DNA from: Weeksellaceae bacterium
Lineage (GTDB): Bacteria; Bacteroidota; Bacteroidia; Flavobacteriales; Weeksellaceae
DNA: 64,000 nucleotides
Assembly: GCA_019459455.1 (NCBI GenBank)
Contig: JAIBEX010000021.1
Coordinates: 1 to 64,000 of the forward strand
Direction: 5' to 3'
The notes beneath the pieces are model-generated. The model was not told the origin of the DNA. It was given only the letters and a program-made list of their open reading frames with translations, and ran no database searches. Position 1 is the first letter of the stretch; every line of letters starts with the position of its first letter. Made by a program: the position numbers and the translations under genes. This document shows, piece by piece, positions 25,264 through 35,700 of the stretch.

Positions 25264-25581
25264 AGCTTAAAGTTTATTGTTCAAAAAATTAGAAATGTAA
25301 ATGTACAATATTTATTTACCGGTATCACAAAAATATCAGCCGGAATTTATCATATTCAATACATATCTCGCTTTATTTAATGAATCAATTTGATAAAATA
25401 GATTTTATGATGCAATTAATTAAAAGCAATTTCTGATATGCTGTTTTGACGAATGATAAATAGGATTAGGAGGCAAACGCAAGAATCGGGAAATAAAGGA
25501 CTCTATTTTCCTTTGGTGGGGTGAATTTTTCCTAATCTGCCAAGCATAATAAAATATTATCTTTAAATTTACATTCTGAAT
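25264..25581. other. AT-rich divergent intergenic region
   Basis: These 318 bases separate the amylase gene from the plus-strand nuclease-fold gene. I see no gene, strong hairpin or repeat. On the plus strand TATCTTTA at 25558-25565 is a plausible -7 element for the gene at 25582. Confidence 0.45.
25558..25565 (+). promoter_or_regulatory. Weak -7 element of the endonuclease/exonuclease/phosphatase-fold gene
   Basis: TATCTTTA departs from TAnnTTTG only at the last base and ends 16 bases before the ATG. Confidence 0.4.
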
Positions 25582-26553
25582 ATGAGTACGGAATACGAAG
25601 AAAGCAATGTTTATGAGCTGGCAGTGTTTTATAACACGGAGAATTTTTACAGCACTGATCCCAGACCGCTGCACAAACTTAATCCCACAGCTTCGGGATT
25701 AAGGAACTGGGACGACCGCCGCTTTCTAAACAAACTTGGCAAGATTGCACAGGTTTTTGACCTCATAAAAGAGGATCATGGAATGTTGCCCATGCTTATT
25801 GGACTTTCTGAAGTGCAGGGCGAAAAGGTTCTGCGGAAGCTTGTTTCAGAACCCGTTTTCGGTGAAACGTATGACTTTGTCCATTTTGAATCCATGGACG
25901 AACGCGGTGTCGACGTTGCACTTCTTTACGACAAATCCAAAATCGAGATCATTTCTGCGGAGCCCATCAGTTTCTTTTTTGAGATTGACGGAACAGATCC
26001 AGAAAAGTATGATACCACAAGGGACGTTCTTCTGGTAAGGCTGCGCTACAGCCAGATGCTTATTAATGTGTTTGTATTTCATCTGCCTTCAAAACGGGAG
26101 AAAGACGTGAATAAGCCTAAAAGGAATACAATCATCAGCGATATTAAAGAAAGGATATTAAAAATAGGCATCCACACAGATGAGGCGGTACTGCTCATGG
26201 GGGATTTTAACGAAAATCCGGATGAAGATAATTTAAAGAATCTCGTATATGATGATTCACTGAATAAAATCTTACACAACCCTTTCGCAGAACTCTTCAT
26301 TAGCAAAAAATTTTCAACTTTCCATCATGAATTTGGCTTGCTTTTTGACCAAATCCTATTTTCAGATGATTTTTTTAAAGAAGATGCGCTTTTGAAATTT
26401 GAGAATGCTGCGGTTTTTGATCATCAAAAATTAAAAAGTTGGGACAGGAAATTTGAAGGGCGTCCGTTCCGTACCTATGCCGGAACGCGTTATTTAGGCG
26501 GATACAGCGACCATTTCCCTGTACTTGTGAGGTTATTAAAAAATTTAGATTAA
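25582..26553 (+). CDS. Endonuclease/exonuclease/phosphatase-fold protein
   Basis: The 323 residues fit the Mg-dependent DNase I/phosphatase superfamily. YNTENFY is near residue 17, the metal-binding Glu is in GLSEVQ (about 74-78), GDFNENP lies in the middle, and the terminal SDHFPV histidine is present. There is no signal peptide, so the protein is probably cytosolic. Members cleave nucleic acids or phosphoesters of lipids and nucleotides, and the substrate is not predictable. It is followed after 16 bases by an Lrp-family regulator gene and the two may form an operon. Confidence 0.86.
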   Translation: MSTEYEESNVYELAVFYNTENFYSTDPRPLHKLNPTASGLRNWDDRRFLNKLGKIAQVFDLIKEDHGMLPMLIGLSEVQGEKVLRKLVSEPVFGETYDFVHFESMDERGVDVALLYDKSKIEIISAEPISFFFEIDGTDPEKYDTTRDVLLVRLRYSQMLINVFVFHLPSKREKDVNKPKRNTIISDIKERILKIGIHTDEAVLLMGDFNENPDEDNLKNLVYDDSLNKILHNPFAELFISKKFSTFHHEFGLLFDQILFSDDFFKEDALLKFENAAVFDHQKLKSWDRKFEGRPFRTYAGTRYLGGYSDHFPVLVRLLKNLD

Positions 26554-26569
26554 AATTGAAAAAATTATC

Positions 26570-27040
26570 ATGAAAAATGCAACGAATATAGGGTACCTTT
26601 TGGACTCGATTGATAAGCAGATCATCCACATGCTGATGGACAACGCCAAAACATCCCTGGCTCATATCGCAAAGAATGTAGGTATTTCCACTACGGCAGT
26701 GCATCAGCGGATCAAGAAGCTGGAACAGGCGGGGGTGATTGAAAATTCCATCTCTTTTTTGAACGTCAGGAAAATAGGATATAAGGTGGTTGCCTATATT
26801 GGAGTCTTTCTGGAACAGCCCAGCCATTATCCGGATGCGGTGAAGGCGTTAAAGGAAGTAAAGGAGGTTGTCGAAGCCCATTACACTACCGGAAACTATA
26901 CGATATTTCTTAAAGTACTCTGCAGGGATAATGATCATCTGATGGAGATACTGAACAAACTTCAGAAACTGAAGGGTGTCACCAGGACCGAAACCTTCAT
27001 CTCTCTTGAACAAAGTATCAGCAGACAGCTTAAGGTGTAA
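26570..27040 (+). CDS. Lrp/AsnC-family transcriptional regulator
   Basis: The 156-residue protein has an N-terminal winged helix-turn-helix (about 14-65, with DAKTSLAHIAKNVGIS-type sequence here as NAKTSLAHIAKNVGIS). A C-terminal RAM/AsnC ligand-binding domain follows (about 75-150, with EAHYTTGNYTIFLKV). Such regulators are octamers that sense amino acids. The gene starts 16 bases after the nuclease-fold gene and precedes the deoC operon by 155 bases. It could regulate neighbours or act elsewhere. Confidence 0.92.
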   Translation: MKNATNIGYLLDSIDKQIIHMLMDNAKTSLAHIAKNVGISTTAVHQRIKKLEQAGVIENSISFLNVRKIGYKVVAYIGVFLEQPSHYPDAVKALKEVKEVVEAHYTTGNYTIFLKVLCRDNDHLMEILNKLQKLKGVTRTETFISLEQSISRQLKV

Positions 27041-27195
27041 TACTCACCATTTGGTTGGGTACAGTAGGAAATACATTTCATTCGGGGTGTATTTTTTTTT
27101 GATTGGCAGTTTTGCAATTTCGGAGAACTTATATCTGCAGTTGCAGATTATTGGTTAATTTTACAATTCTTAAGCATTAATTAATTTTCTTACTT

Positions 27196-28194
27196 ATGAC
27201 TAAAGTACTGGAAAAAAATCATATCAAATCCGCTCTTCAGCATGGCGATGGGCGCAACGGGGGTCTGCCTTTCAACACGAAATATTTTGACGGAATCAAC
27301 CTGAACAGAAGCGCCATCGAGCGACGCGTGAATACTTTGGCGGGCAGGCGCAGCGTGAAAAAGGAATTTCAGGCCGCCTGGCTGCTGAAAGCGATTTCCA
27401 TGATCGACCTCACCACTCTTGCGGGTGACGATACCCGCGGAAACGTGATGCGTCTCTGTGAAAAAGCAAAGCAGCCTGTACGTCATGATATTTTGGAAAA
27501 ACTGGGAATGAAGGATTCAGGAATCACAACCGGCGCGGTGTGCGTGTACCACAGTTTAATTCCTTATGCAAAGGAAGCTTTGGAAGGATCAGGCATTCCA
27601 ATCGCAGCAGTTTCCACAGGATTTCCGGCAGGAAAAAATTCCATTGAAGAAAAAATTGCCGAAATCAAGAGGTCTGTTGCCGCGGGAGCTTCAGAAATCG
27701 ATATCGTGATTTCACGTGATTTGGTCTTGGAATCCAAATGGAAAGAACTGTATGAAGAGATAAAGCTTTGCCGTGAAGCCTGCGGTGATGCACATATGAA
27801 AACCATTCTTGCCACAGGCGAGATCCCGACCTATACCAAAGTGGCGAAAGCTTCGTGGGTAGCCATGATGGCGGGTTCGGATTTTATCAAGACCTCCACC
27901 GGCAAGGAATCGGTGAACGCCACCCTGGCCGTAAGCCTGGTCATGATCCGCTGCATCAGGGATTATTATGAACTGACGGGCGTTAAGGTGGGTTATAAGC
28001 CTGCTGGCGGAATCCAGAAAGCAAAACAGGCACTTGATTACTTAATTTTAATTAAAGAAGAACTCGGTAACGACTGGCTCACTCCGGAACTTTTCCGCTT
28101 TGGGGCCAGTTCACTTCTGGGCGATATTGAAAGACAGCTGGAACACTATGTAACCGGAAGCTACAGCGCAGGCTTCCGCCATCCGATGGCTTAA
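27196..28194 (+). CDS. deoC: Deoxyribose-phosphate aldolase
   Basis: DeoC splits 2-deoxyribose-5-phosphate into glyceraldehyde-3-phosphate and acetaldehyde. The 332-residue protein is of the longer type (human DERA-like) rather than the 220-250-residue short form. The Schiff-base lysine is K232 in FIKTSTGKE and the second active-site lysine is K268 in GYKPAGG; ILATGE (204-209) is also conserved. The next gene, 56 bases on, encodes an aldehyde dehydrogenase that could oxidise the acetaldehyde product, so the two probably form a deoxynucleoside salvage unit. Confidence 0.94.
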   Translation: MTKVLEKNHIKSALQHGDGRNGGLPFNTKYFDGINLNRSAIERRVNTLAGRRSVKKEFQAAWLLKAISMIDLTTLAGDDTRGNVMRLCEKAKQPVRHDILEKLGMKDSGITTGAVCVYHSLIPYAKEALEGSGIPIAAVSTGFPAGKNSIEEKIAEIKRSVAAGASEIDIVISRDLVLESKWKELYEEIKLCREACGDAHMKTILATGEIPTYTKVAKASWVAMMAGSDFIKTSTGKESVNATLAVSLVMIRCIRDYYELTGVKVGYKPAGGIQKAKQALDYLILIKEELGNDWLTPELFRFGASSLLGDIERQLEHYVTGSYSAGFRHPMA

Positions 28195-28250
28195 TTTCTT
28201 TAACTGAAGGATACCATCACTTTACCAAATCAACTCATCATCAATCAACA

Positions 28251-30656
28251 ATGGAAATCAAAGAAATATACGACACCATGGTTTACGGTCCTGCTCCCGA
28301 AACTACAGCTCCTGCTGTAGAATTCCTCGAAAATCATCAGAGAAGTTTCGACCTTTTTATAGGTGGAGAATGGGTAAAACCGAATTCTAAAAAATACGCG
28401 GAAACGCACAATCCTTCCAACAAAGAATTTTTGGCAAAAATTGCAGAAGCTGATGAAAAGGATGTTGATAAAGCTGTAAAGGCCGCCAATAAAGCATTAA
28501 CTGAGTGGGCTACACTCAGTGGTTTTGAAAGAGCGAAATACCTTTATGCAATTGCCCGGCAAATCCAGAAGAACTCCAGGCTTTTTGCGGTACTGGAAAC
28601 CCTGGACAACGGGAAACCCATCCGCGAAACAAGGGATATCGATATTCCCATCGTGGCAAGGCATTTCTATCACCACGCAGGCTGGGCAAAACTTATGGAT
28701 ACTGAATTCAGGGATTATAAGGAAGTCGGCGTCGTCGCTCAGATTGTTCCGTGGAATTTCCCTTTGATGATGCTCGCCTGGAAAGTAGCCCCGGCTTTGG
28801 CTATGGGGAACACAGTAGTCCTGAAACCCGCGGAACTGACCTCTTTAACCGCACTGCTTTTTGCTGAAATCTGCGAAAAAGTTGGGCTCCCGAAAGGAGT
28901 TGTCAATATCATTACAGGAAGAGGTTCCGTAGCAGGATCTGCTCTTGTCGGACACCCCGATGTCCAAAAAGTGGCTTTCACCGGTTCCACTGAGGTGGGC
29001 AAGATCTTACGGAAGCAGATTGCCGGTTCTGGCAAGAAAATATCTCTTGAACTGGGCGGAAAATCACCATTCATCGTTTTCGAGGACGCTGATCTGGATT
29101 CGGCGGTGGAAGGAATTGTGGATGCGATCTGGTTCAACCAAGGACAGGTGTGCTGCGCCGGTTCGCGCCTTCTGGTTCAGGAAAGCGTTGCTGAGAAATT
29201 CTACAAAAAATTAAGAGCAAGAATGGAAACCCTTCGCCTTGGTGATCCGATGGATAAGACCGTTGATATGGGAGCGATTGTTTCAAAAGAGCAGTTCAAA
29301 ACCATCGACAATTTGGTTAAGCAGGGCGTTAAAGAAGGTTGCACCATCTATCAGACTAAAAATGCCGTGCCGAAAGAAGGCTGGTTTTATCCGCCAACCC
29401 TGTTCACCGATGTTTCCACGAGCTCCACGATTGCGCAGGAAGAGATTTTTGGGCCTGTTTTGGTCGCGATGACGTTCCGTTCGCATAGCGAGGCTGTAGC
29501 GTTGGCGAATAATTCACGTTATGGCCTGGCTTCAAGCATCTGGACGGAAAATATCAACTTGGCTTTGGATATTGCCCCGAAAATTAAAGCCGGAAGCGTC
29601 TGGATCAACTGTACGAATCAGTTTGATGCAGCATCAGGTTTCGGCGGCTACCGCGAATCGGGTTTTGGCCGGGAAGGGGGAAAAGAAGGGTTGTATGAAT
29701 ATATGAAACTTAAGGTTGAAGACGAATTCGCTTCGGAACCTTTCCTTCCAAAAACAGATAAATCTGATTCCAAAAACGGTCAGAACAAAAAGGAAAAGAA
29801 TAGTTTGGCGGATATCGACAGAACCACCAAGATGTATATCGGCGGGAAACAGGCAAGACCGGACGGCGGGTACAGCACCGAAATCATGAACACATTTGGC
29901 CGATACATCGGTGAAGTCTCCGAAGGAAACCGCAAAGACATAAGAAATGCCGTGGAAGCTGCCCATGCTGAAAAATCGTGGGGCGGCATGACAGGACATG
30001 CAAGGGCTCAGGTGCTCTACTATATCGCTGAAAATCTAGCGATCCGCGCTGAAGAATTTGCACAAAGAATTATAGAGATGACCAATCAGAGTCTGGAATC
30101 GGCACAGGATGAGGTTGAAAAATCAATTGAAAGAATTTATACGTATGCCGCGTATGCCGATAAATACGACGGCGCAGCGCATTCCACCGTTCAAAGGATG
30201 GTAACTTTGGCGATGCCGGAAGCGGTAGGCGTTATGGGAATTATCTGTCCGGATGAAAACCCGCTGTTAGGATTTATTTCCACCGTAATCCCTGCAATAG
30301 CGATGGGTAATAGGGTGGTAGTTATCCCATCAGAAAAGCATCCGTTTTCTGCAACCGATTTTTACCAGATTTTAGAAACTTCGGATGTTCCGGGCGGAAC
30401 CGTAAATATCGTAACCGGCCCGAAAGAAGATTTGGCGAAGGAGCTCGCGAAACATTATAACGTAGATGGCATCTGGTATTTTGGCACGAAAGAAGGAAGT
30501 AAAGAAATTGAAATCCTTTCCACTGATTCCATGAAACGCTCGTGGGTGAATTTCGGGAAGTACAGGAACTGGCTGGATGTTGCGCAGGGTGAAGGCGAAG
30601 TGTTCCTTAGACACGCTACTGAAATCAAGAACATCTGGATTCCTTACGGAGCATAA
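28251..30656 (+). CDS. ALDH16-like double-domain aldehyde dehydrogenase
   Basis: The 801-residue protein contains a complete NAD(P)-dependent aldehyde dehydrogenase domain (about 30-490). It has VPWNFPL, the NAD-binding FTGSTEVG, glutamate E267 in LELGG and catalytic cysteine C301 in GQVCCAG. A Lys/Asp-rich linker then leads to a second, shorter ALDH-like domain (about 525-800) that lacks the catalytic Cys and Glu motifs. This catalytic-plus-pseudo-domain build is that of the ALDH16 family. Placement after deoC suggests acetaldehyde as a substrate, which is inference. Confidence 0.88.
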   Translation: MEIKEIYDTMVYGPAPETTAPAVEFLENHQRSFDLFIGGEWVKPNSKKYAETHNPSNKEFLAKIAEADEKDVDKAVKAANKALTEWATLSGFERAKYLYAIARQIQKNSRLFAVLETLDNGKPIRETRDIDIPIVARHFYHHAGWAKLMDTEFRDYKEVGVVAQIVPWNFPLMMLAWKVAPALAMGNTVVLKPAELTSLTALLFAEICEKVGLPKGVVNIITGRGSVAGSALVGHPDVQKVAFTGSTEVGKILRKQIAGSGKKISLELGGKSPFIVFEDADLDSAVEGIVDAIWFNQGQVCCAGSRLLVQESVAEKFYKKLRARMETLRLGDPMDKTVDMGAIVSKEQFKTIDNLVKQGVKEGCTIYQTKNAVPKEGWFYPPTLFTDVSTSSTIAQEEIFGPVLVAMTFRSHSEAVALANNSRYGLASSIWTENINLALDIAPKIKAGSVWINCTNQFDAASGFGGYRESGFGREGGKEGLYEYMKLKVEDEFASEPFLPKTDKSDSKNGQNKKEKNSLADIDRTTKMYIGGKQARPDGGYSTEIMNTFGRYIGEVSEGNRKDIRNAVEAAHAEKSWGGMTGHARAQVLYYIAENLAIRAEEFAQRIIEMTNQSLESAQDEVEKSIERIYTYAAYADKYDGAAHSTVQRMVTLAMPEAVGVMGIICPDENPLLGFISTVIPAIAMGNRVVVIPSEKHPFSATDFYQILETSDVPGGTVNIVTGPKEDLAKELAKHYNVDGIWYFGTKEGSKEIEILSTDSMKRSWVNFGKYRNWLDVAQGEGEVFLRHATEIKNIWIPYGA

Positions 30657-30677
30657 ACCAAACCAAACCTTATATAA

Positions 30678-30705
30678 AAAAACCACGTTGCGAAACGTGG
30701 TTTTG
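30678..30705. terminator. Bidirectional terminator between the ALDH16-like and dihydrouridine synthase genes
   Basis: AACCACGTT and AACGTGGTT pair around GCGA, with A-rich and T-rich flanks, between two convergent genes. Confidence 0.8.
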
Positions 30706-30709
30706 ATTT

Positions 30710-31702
30710 TTATGAGAACTGATGTTCTCTGTAAAAATTGCTGGCTTCCGCAATCACGCCATCCATTTCTTCCAGCGTAAAAACTTCTAAAAATTTCCTT
30801 CTGAAATCCTTAAAATGTGGAATTCCGCGGAAGTAGTTGCTGTAATGCTGGCGCATTTCAATCAGGCCCACGCGTTCACCTTTCCATTCCGTACTCCATT
30901 CGGCATGCTGACGAACGGCATGCAACCGGTCTTCAATGGTAGGTTCCGGCAAATGTTCGCCCGTTGCAAAGAAATGCTTGATCTCATTGAAAATCCACGG
31001 ATATCCAATGGCGCCGCGCCCGATCATAAGACCGTCGCAGTCGTATTTTGTTCGGTATTCAAGCGCCTTTTCAGCAGAATCCACATCACCGTTCCCGAAA
31101 ATTGGTATTTCAATATTTGGGTTGTTCTTCACTTTAGAGATGTATTCCCAGTCCGCCTGGCCTTTGTACATCTGTGCACGGGTTCTGGCATGGATGGTTA
31201 ACGCCTTGATTCCCGTTTCCTGAAGTCTTTCTGCGACTTCCATTATGTTGATGGTTTCGGTATCCCAGCCCAAACGGGTTTTCACGGTAACGGGAAGATG
31301 GGTAGAGTTTACCACCGCTTTTGTCAGGCGAATCATAAGGTCAATGTCCTTCAATACTCCGGCTCCGGCTCCCTTGCAGACTACTTTCTTGACGGGACAG
31401 CCAAAATTGATGTCCACCAGATCGGGATTTACGGTTTCAACAATCTTTGCAGAAAGTGCCATTGCCTCTTCATCACCACCGAAAATCTGGATGCCCACAG
31501 GCCTTTCGTAGTCGAAAATATCCAGCTTTTTGCGGCTTTTCATGGCATCGCGGATCAAACCTTCGGAAGAAATGAATTCGGAATACATCATATCCGCGCC
31601 GTGCATTTTGCAGAGACGGCGGAAAGGCGGATCCGAGACATCTTCCATAGGAGCCAAAAGCAGCGGGAAATCCGGGAGTTCTATGTTGCCAATTTTTACC
31701 AT
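30710..31702 (-). CDS. tRNA-dihydrouridine synthase, DusB-like
   Basis: The enzyme reduces uridines in the tRNA D-loop using FMN and NADPH. In 330 residues the TIM barrel shows LAPMEDVSDPPFRRL (16-30), NFGCPVKKV with the catalytic cysteine C102, HARTRAQMYKG, FGNGDV and the FMN-phosphate motif MIGRGAIGYPW. The C-terminal helical domain recognises tRNA. DusB is the closest subgroup by eye. The TAnnTTTG element ends exactly 4 bases before the ATG, so the mRNA is probably leaderless. Confidence 0.93.
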   Translation of the reverse strand: MVKIGNIELPDFPLLLAPMEDVSDPPFRRLCKMHGADMMYSEFISSEGLIRDAMKSRKKLDIFDYERPVGIQIFGGDEEAMALSAKIVETVNPDLVDINFGCPVKKVVCKGAGAGVLKDIDLMIRLTKAVVNSTHLPVTVKTRLGWDTETINIMEVAERLQETGIKALTIHARTRAQMYKGQADWEYISKVKNNPNIEIPIFGNGDVDSAEKALEYRTKYDCDGLMIGRGAIGYPWIFNEIKHFFATGEHLPEPTIEDRLHAVRQHAEWSTEWKGERVGLIEMRQHYSNYFRGIPHFKDFRRKFLEVFTLEEMDGVIAEASNFYREHQFS

Positions 31703-31706
31703 CGTG

Positions 31707-31714
31707 CAAAGATA
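31707..31714 (-). promoter_or_regulatory. -7 element abutting the dihydrouridine synthase start codon
   Basis: TATCTTTG on the minus strand is a perfect TAnnTTTG with 4 bases between its G and the ATG. Confidence 0.6.
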
Positions 31715-31799
31715 GGGATTTTTGAAAATCAGGACAGGAATTCAATATTGATGGACCCCTTTCAAATATTTTTTGGATATTTGAGTACAAAACAAAATT

Positions 31800-32645
31800 A
31801 TGAGACGATTATTTCAGCTATTTCTACTGGTGCTCGGATTGCAGCTCACATTCGGTCAAACCAAAACTAAACTTTATTACGAGGTGAGCAAAACAAGAGA
31901 TACAATAACTTATTTTGCGGACAACCCGGAGATTTTTCCTGTGTCCATTTCTTTTTCTGAAAAGCCGATTTTAGAGAATATGAGATTCGAACGCCCATTT
32001 CAAAACAGATACGTACTGAACTCCGAAACGGTGAAAAACAAAATTATCTCTTTTGTCCTGATGAATAAATCAAAAAAATGGGGTGTGAAGCTGATGCCGT
32101 CATATAGAACGTTTGTCGGTGATTTAACTGTTTCGGCATATGATAAAGACTATGTTTACGACTTACCCTTTAAAAAGGGACAAACCTTTGAATTGTATCA
32201 GGGCTACAACGGAACTTTTTCTCACCAAAATGAAAATGCTTTGGATTTTATAATGCCTGAAGGGACAGAAATTTTAGCTGCAAGAGAAGGTAAAGTGATT
32301 GGAATGGTACAGCATAACAAATCAGGATGCGCGACCGTAAAATGCGCTGATCTGGGAAATTATATAAAAATTTTGCATTCAGACGGTACCATTGCAGATT
32401 ATTTTCATTTACAGCATAACGGAGCAAAAGTTAAACTGGGACAGGAGATTCAAAAAGGGGAATTAATCGGTCTAAGCGGCAATACAGGTTGGAGCAATGG
32501 ACCTCATTTACATTTTGTTTCTTACCTCCCTTCTGATTCTGCCGAGGAAAGAGGGCGAAAAACCATCAAAACCTTATTCAAAACAGATCAAATGCCCAAG
32601 GGAGAGTACCTGCAGGCGAAAGCTAAATATTACAAAAATTATTAA
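31800..32645 (+). CDS. M23-family (LytM-type) metallopeptidase
   Basis: A 281-residue secreted protein with a signal peptide (cleavage near 19-20) and an N-terminal beta-rich region. The C-terminal M23 zinc peptidase domain (about 130-250) has ligands H142 and D149 (HQNENALDF) and H236/H238 in HLHF, so it appears catalytically competent. M23 enzymes cut peptide cross-links of peptidoglycan. It is convergent with the large outer-membrane protein gene and has no enzymatic neighbour in the same operon. Confidence 0.9.
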   Translation: MRRLFQLFLLVLGLQLTFGQTKTKLYYEVSKTRDTITYFADNPEIFPVSISFSEKPILENMRFERPFQNRYVLNSETVKNKIISFVLMNKSKKWGVKLMPSYRTFVGDLTVSAYDKDYVYDLPFKKGQTFELYQGYNGTFSHQNENALDFIMPEGTEILAAREGKVIGMVQHNKSGCATVKCADLGNYIKILHSDGTIADYFHLQHNGAKVKLGQEIQKGELIGLSGNTGWSNGPHLHFVSYLPSDSAEERGRKTIKTLFKTDQMPKGEYLQAKAKYYKNY

Positions 32646-32665
32646 TAAGCGCCGAAACTCATATT

Positions 32666-32679
32666 TTGTACGCGTACAA
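32666..32679. repeat. Perfect 14-base palindrome between convergent genes
   Basis: TTGTACGCGTACAA is exactly self-complementary. It has no T-tract and no loop, so it looks more like a protein-binding site than a terminator. Confidence 0.5.
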
Positions 32680-32715
32680 CTTGCCTGAATTAAAAGGACT
32701 TCGTAAAACAGCGTA

Positions 32716-35700
32716 TTAGAAACTTGCCTTAAGCTGCATGCTGCCGATGTGGATCGTCCGTTCGCCGGAGTTACGGCCTTCATAATTGACATTCAGCGTT
32801 ATGAACGAATTGATGGTCTGCTGCAGAAAGAGGCTCCAGAGTTGGTTTTTACCGGGTTTAAGACCGTCCAGCATCTGGTTTCCGACAATGGAAAAGTTAT
32901 TGCCCGTGAAGTTGTTATTGATAAAGGAAAAATTTCCGCGCACTGAGGTTTTCTTCCTTTCCCACTGCAGGGCTCCGGTCAAATCAAAGGTTTTCAGGAA
33001 TTCCCCGCCATCCATTCTTTTTTTCTGACGCAGGGCAGTTGAAAGTTCGGCCTGCATGCTGTCGGAAAACTTATACGTAGCCTTCGGTTTGGTTTCAAAA
33101 TTATTCAGGATGAAGTTTCGGGTATCAAAAATTTGGGAAGCGTTTTCAATCCGGTGAAGCGAGTTTTCCCAGTCAAAACGGAAATTCTTCGTTATCCAGT
33201 AACCTACATTCAGGAAATGCGAAGTCTGCTCGCGTTCTTCGCTGCTGAAATTAGCATTAACGAGGTTGTCGTTCGCGATGAAACGGTAATTCCCGTTCCA
33301 GCCGGATTTGTCGGTGGGGTTAAACTGTGCGGAGGCCAGGAAGTTCTGGTTTTTCAGGATCTGGCTTTCATTTTTCTCGAAAGGGTTCAGCACTAAAACA
33401 CGGTCTTCCTTGTAAAATGAATTTTGGGAATTAAGCGAGATGTTGAAATTCCACCTTTTCAGAAAAGCGTTTTCGGAATTGAAGACAACGGCCGGATTCA
33501 CGAAAAGCGCCAGCTGGAGCTTATTTTTATTTGAAGGGATATAGTTGACCGAGTTGGTGTAGATCCTGATGTACTGAGCCAGGTCGGCATATTCTGCGAT
33601 TTCGAATTCATCCAGTTGTTGCACACCGTCACCGTTATAATCGGTCCATTTGTAAACGCCCTGTCCGTCCGTCACCTTTATGTACTGAAATTCGCGCTGC
33701 GCTTCCTGTCCGTTGCCCAGTTCAAAGAAGGCCTGCAGCCGCATGCCATTGTTGAAGAGCTGCTGGTTGTACAGGATATTTCCAACCACAAAATCATTGT
33801 TCAGTTGCGCCAGAAGGTCCTCATTCTGATAATAGAATTTGCGGTAGTGCACGAGGGCGTTCAGCGTGGTTCGGTCGGTTTTAATGATCTGACTTTCCAC
33901 CATCAGGCCCAGGATGTGGTTCATATCCTGCAGCTGGTTGTTGCGGATGGAATCGTTATCCCGGAAATAGACCTTAGCCAAAAGTTTCGTGCGCGCTGAA
34001 TCCCCGATGCGTTTCTGCGCAAAAACCTCCTTCCAGCTGAAACTGGTCACATCAAAAAGCCCGGTTTCATTGAACTTCTTTACATTATGCTCCAGACTGC
34101 CACCGGTTGCCCAGCTGCCTTTCTCTCCTTTCACTTCAGAAATAAGGGCGCTGCGGATAAATTTAGTATCCTGAAAGGTCGCTTTCGTGTCGAGATAGGA
34201 AAAATTTCCTTTTGTGTTGAACTTTCCTCTAATCCAGCCGAAATCCAGATCATTTTTGAAACCTTTGTAAAAATCCTTCTCGTCCAGGAAGTTCATGCGG
34301 TAGTTAAGGAAAGAGAGGTTTTTCCACTGGTTCAGGAAACTGAAGATAAACCTGTTCTGCGTACGGTTGTTGAATTCATTGACAAGGTTGAAATCCCGGG
34401 AAAACTCAACATCATTAATCCGGTCCAGGATGTGGAACTGTGAATTAATGTGCTGATATTCAAAGGCGGGCGTTCCTTTCCAGTTCTGGTAAGTGAAAGT
34501 TTTGTTCCCGAAAATACGTGCAGCATACCCGAGGTTTTGCTTAGCATCCTTGGATGAAAACAGGTTGATGTCATAATTGCTGAAGGAAAAATCGGCGCCA
34601 ATTTTCCCTTCCTTCAGGAGATATTCCGCGTTGTAGGAGAAAACCTGTGCTTTCTGTGGCGACGGCAGTTTCCGCACTGCGCGGTATTCGCCCAGGTTAG
34701 GACCCACATATTCAAAGACCCTCCCGTTGTTTGTCGTCTGTTTCAGCGTATAATCACCGAGTTGGGCTCCGAAATAGGTAAAGGCGACCTGGTATAGGGT
34801 AACGGTCTGGTCGGAGGAGAATTCATAGTATGCACCGTTGGGGTCCGGAACGAGGCGGTAAAGGATTTTGTTTACATCATATTCCGATACCGTTCCCGAG
34901 GATGCAAACATGAGGTCCGGGTTGTTGCCTGCATTTACCAATACCTGCTGGTCTTCCTCGGTAAGGTTCAGGGCGAGCGGTGCATTTTTATTGTCTTGTT
35001 CCAGGAACCAGCTGAAGCCGGTCCGGAAACGTTCGCGTTCGTGTCGAACTTCACCGGTGAAAAGATATCTCGAGTAATTTCTGTTCGTATAATTATAGGA
35101 AATGGTGATGAAATTCTGGCGGAAAATGGGCCTGAAACTAGTAAAGGTAACCTCCCCGGTGTTGTAGTTTACCACATAATCCTGATTTTCACCTCTTTTC
35201 ATTAAGATTCCGTCAATGAAAACCTGCTCGGAACCGGAAATGACGGTGATGAAATTTTCCCCGTTTTTGCCGGTCAGCCGGTAGGGACCCTGGTTGCCTT
35301 CAATTCCCTGGAAGCGGATCCGGTGAAATTCGCTTCGGGCCACGCCTCCTGCGACATCCAGGAAGGTTTTGTTTTCCTTTCCGAAAACCGTTTGGAACTG
35401 CAAACCCATGCTGCGGCGCTGGTATCTTCCGAAATAGGTTTTGTCGTCCACAAGGTCCAGATGTCCTGCACGCAGAATGGATTTCTCCTTTATATTGAGC
35501 TGCATGTAGATTTTGTCGAACTCTTCTAAAGTCTGAGTATAACCGTCAGCCTGTATGGGAAGGTTATGGTCGGAAATGGAGGCAAGAACAGAGACATCCG
35601 GCGAAAGTTTACCTGAAATCTGAAGATCCATCGAACTCTGCACCGATGAACCCTGGTTGTTGCCGAAAGTGACCCCACGGATAATTGACCCTTTGGAATT

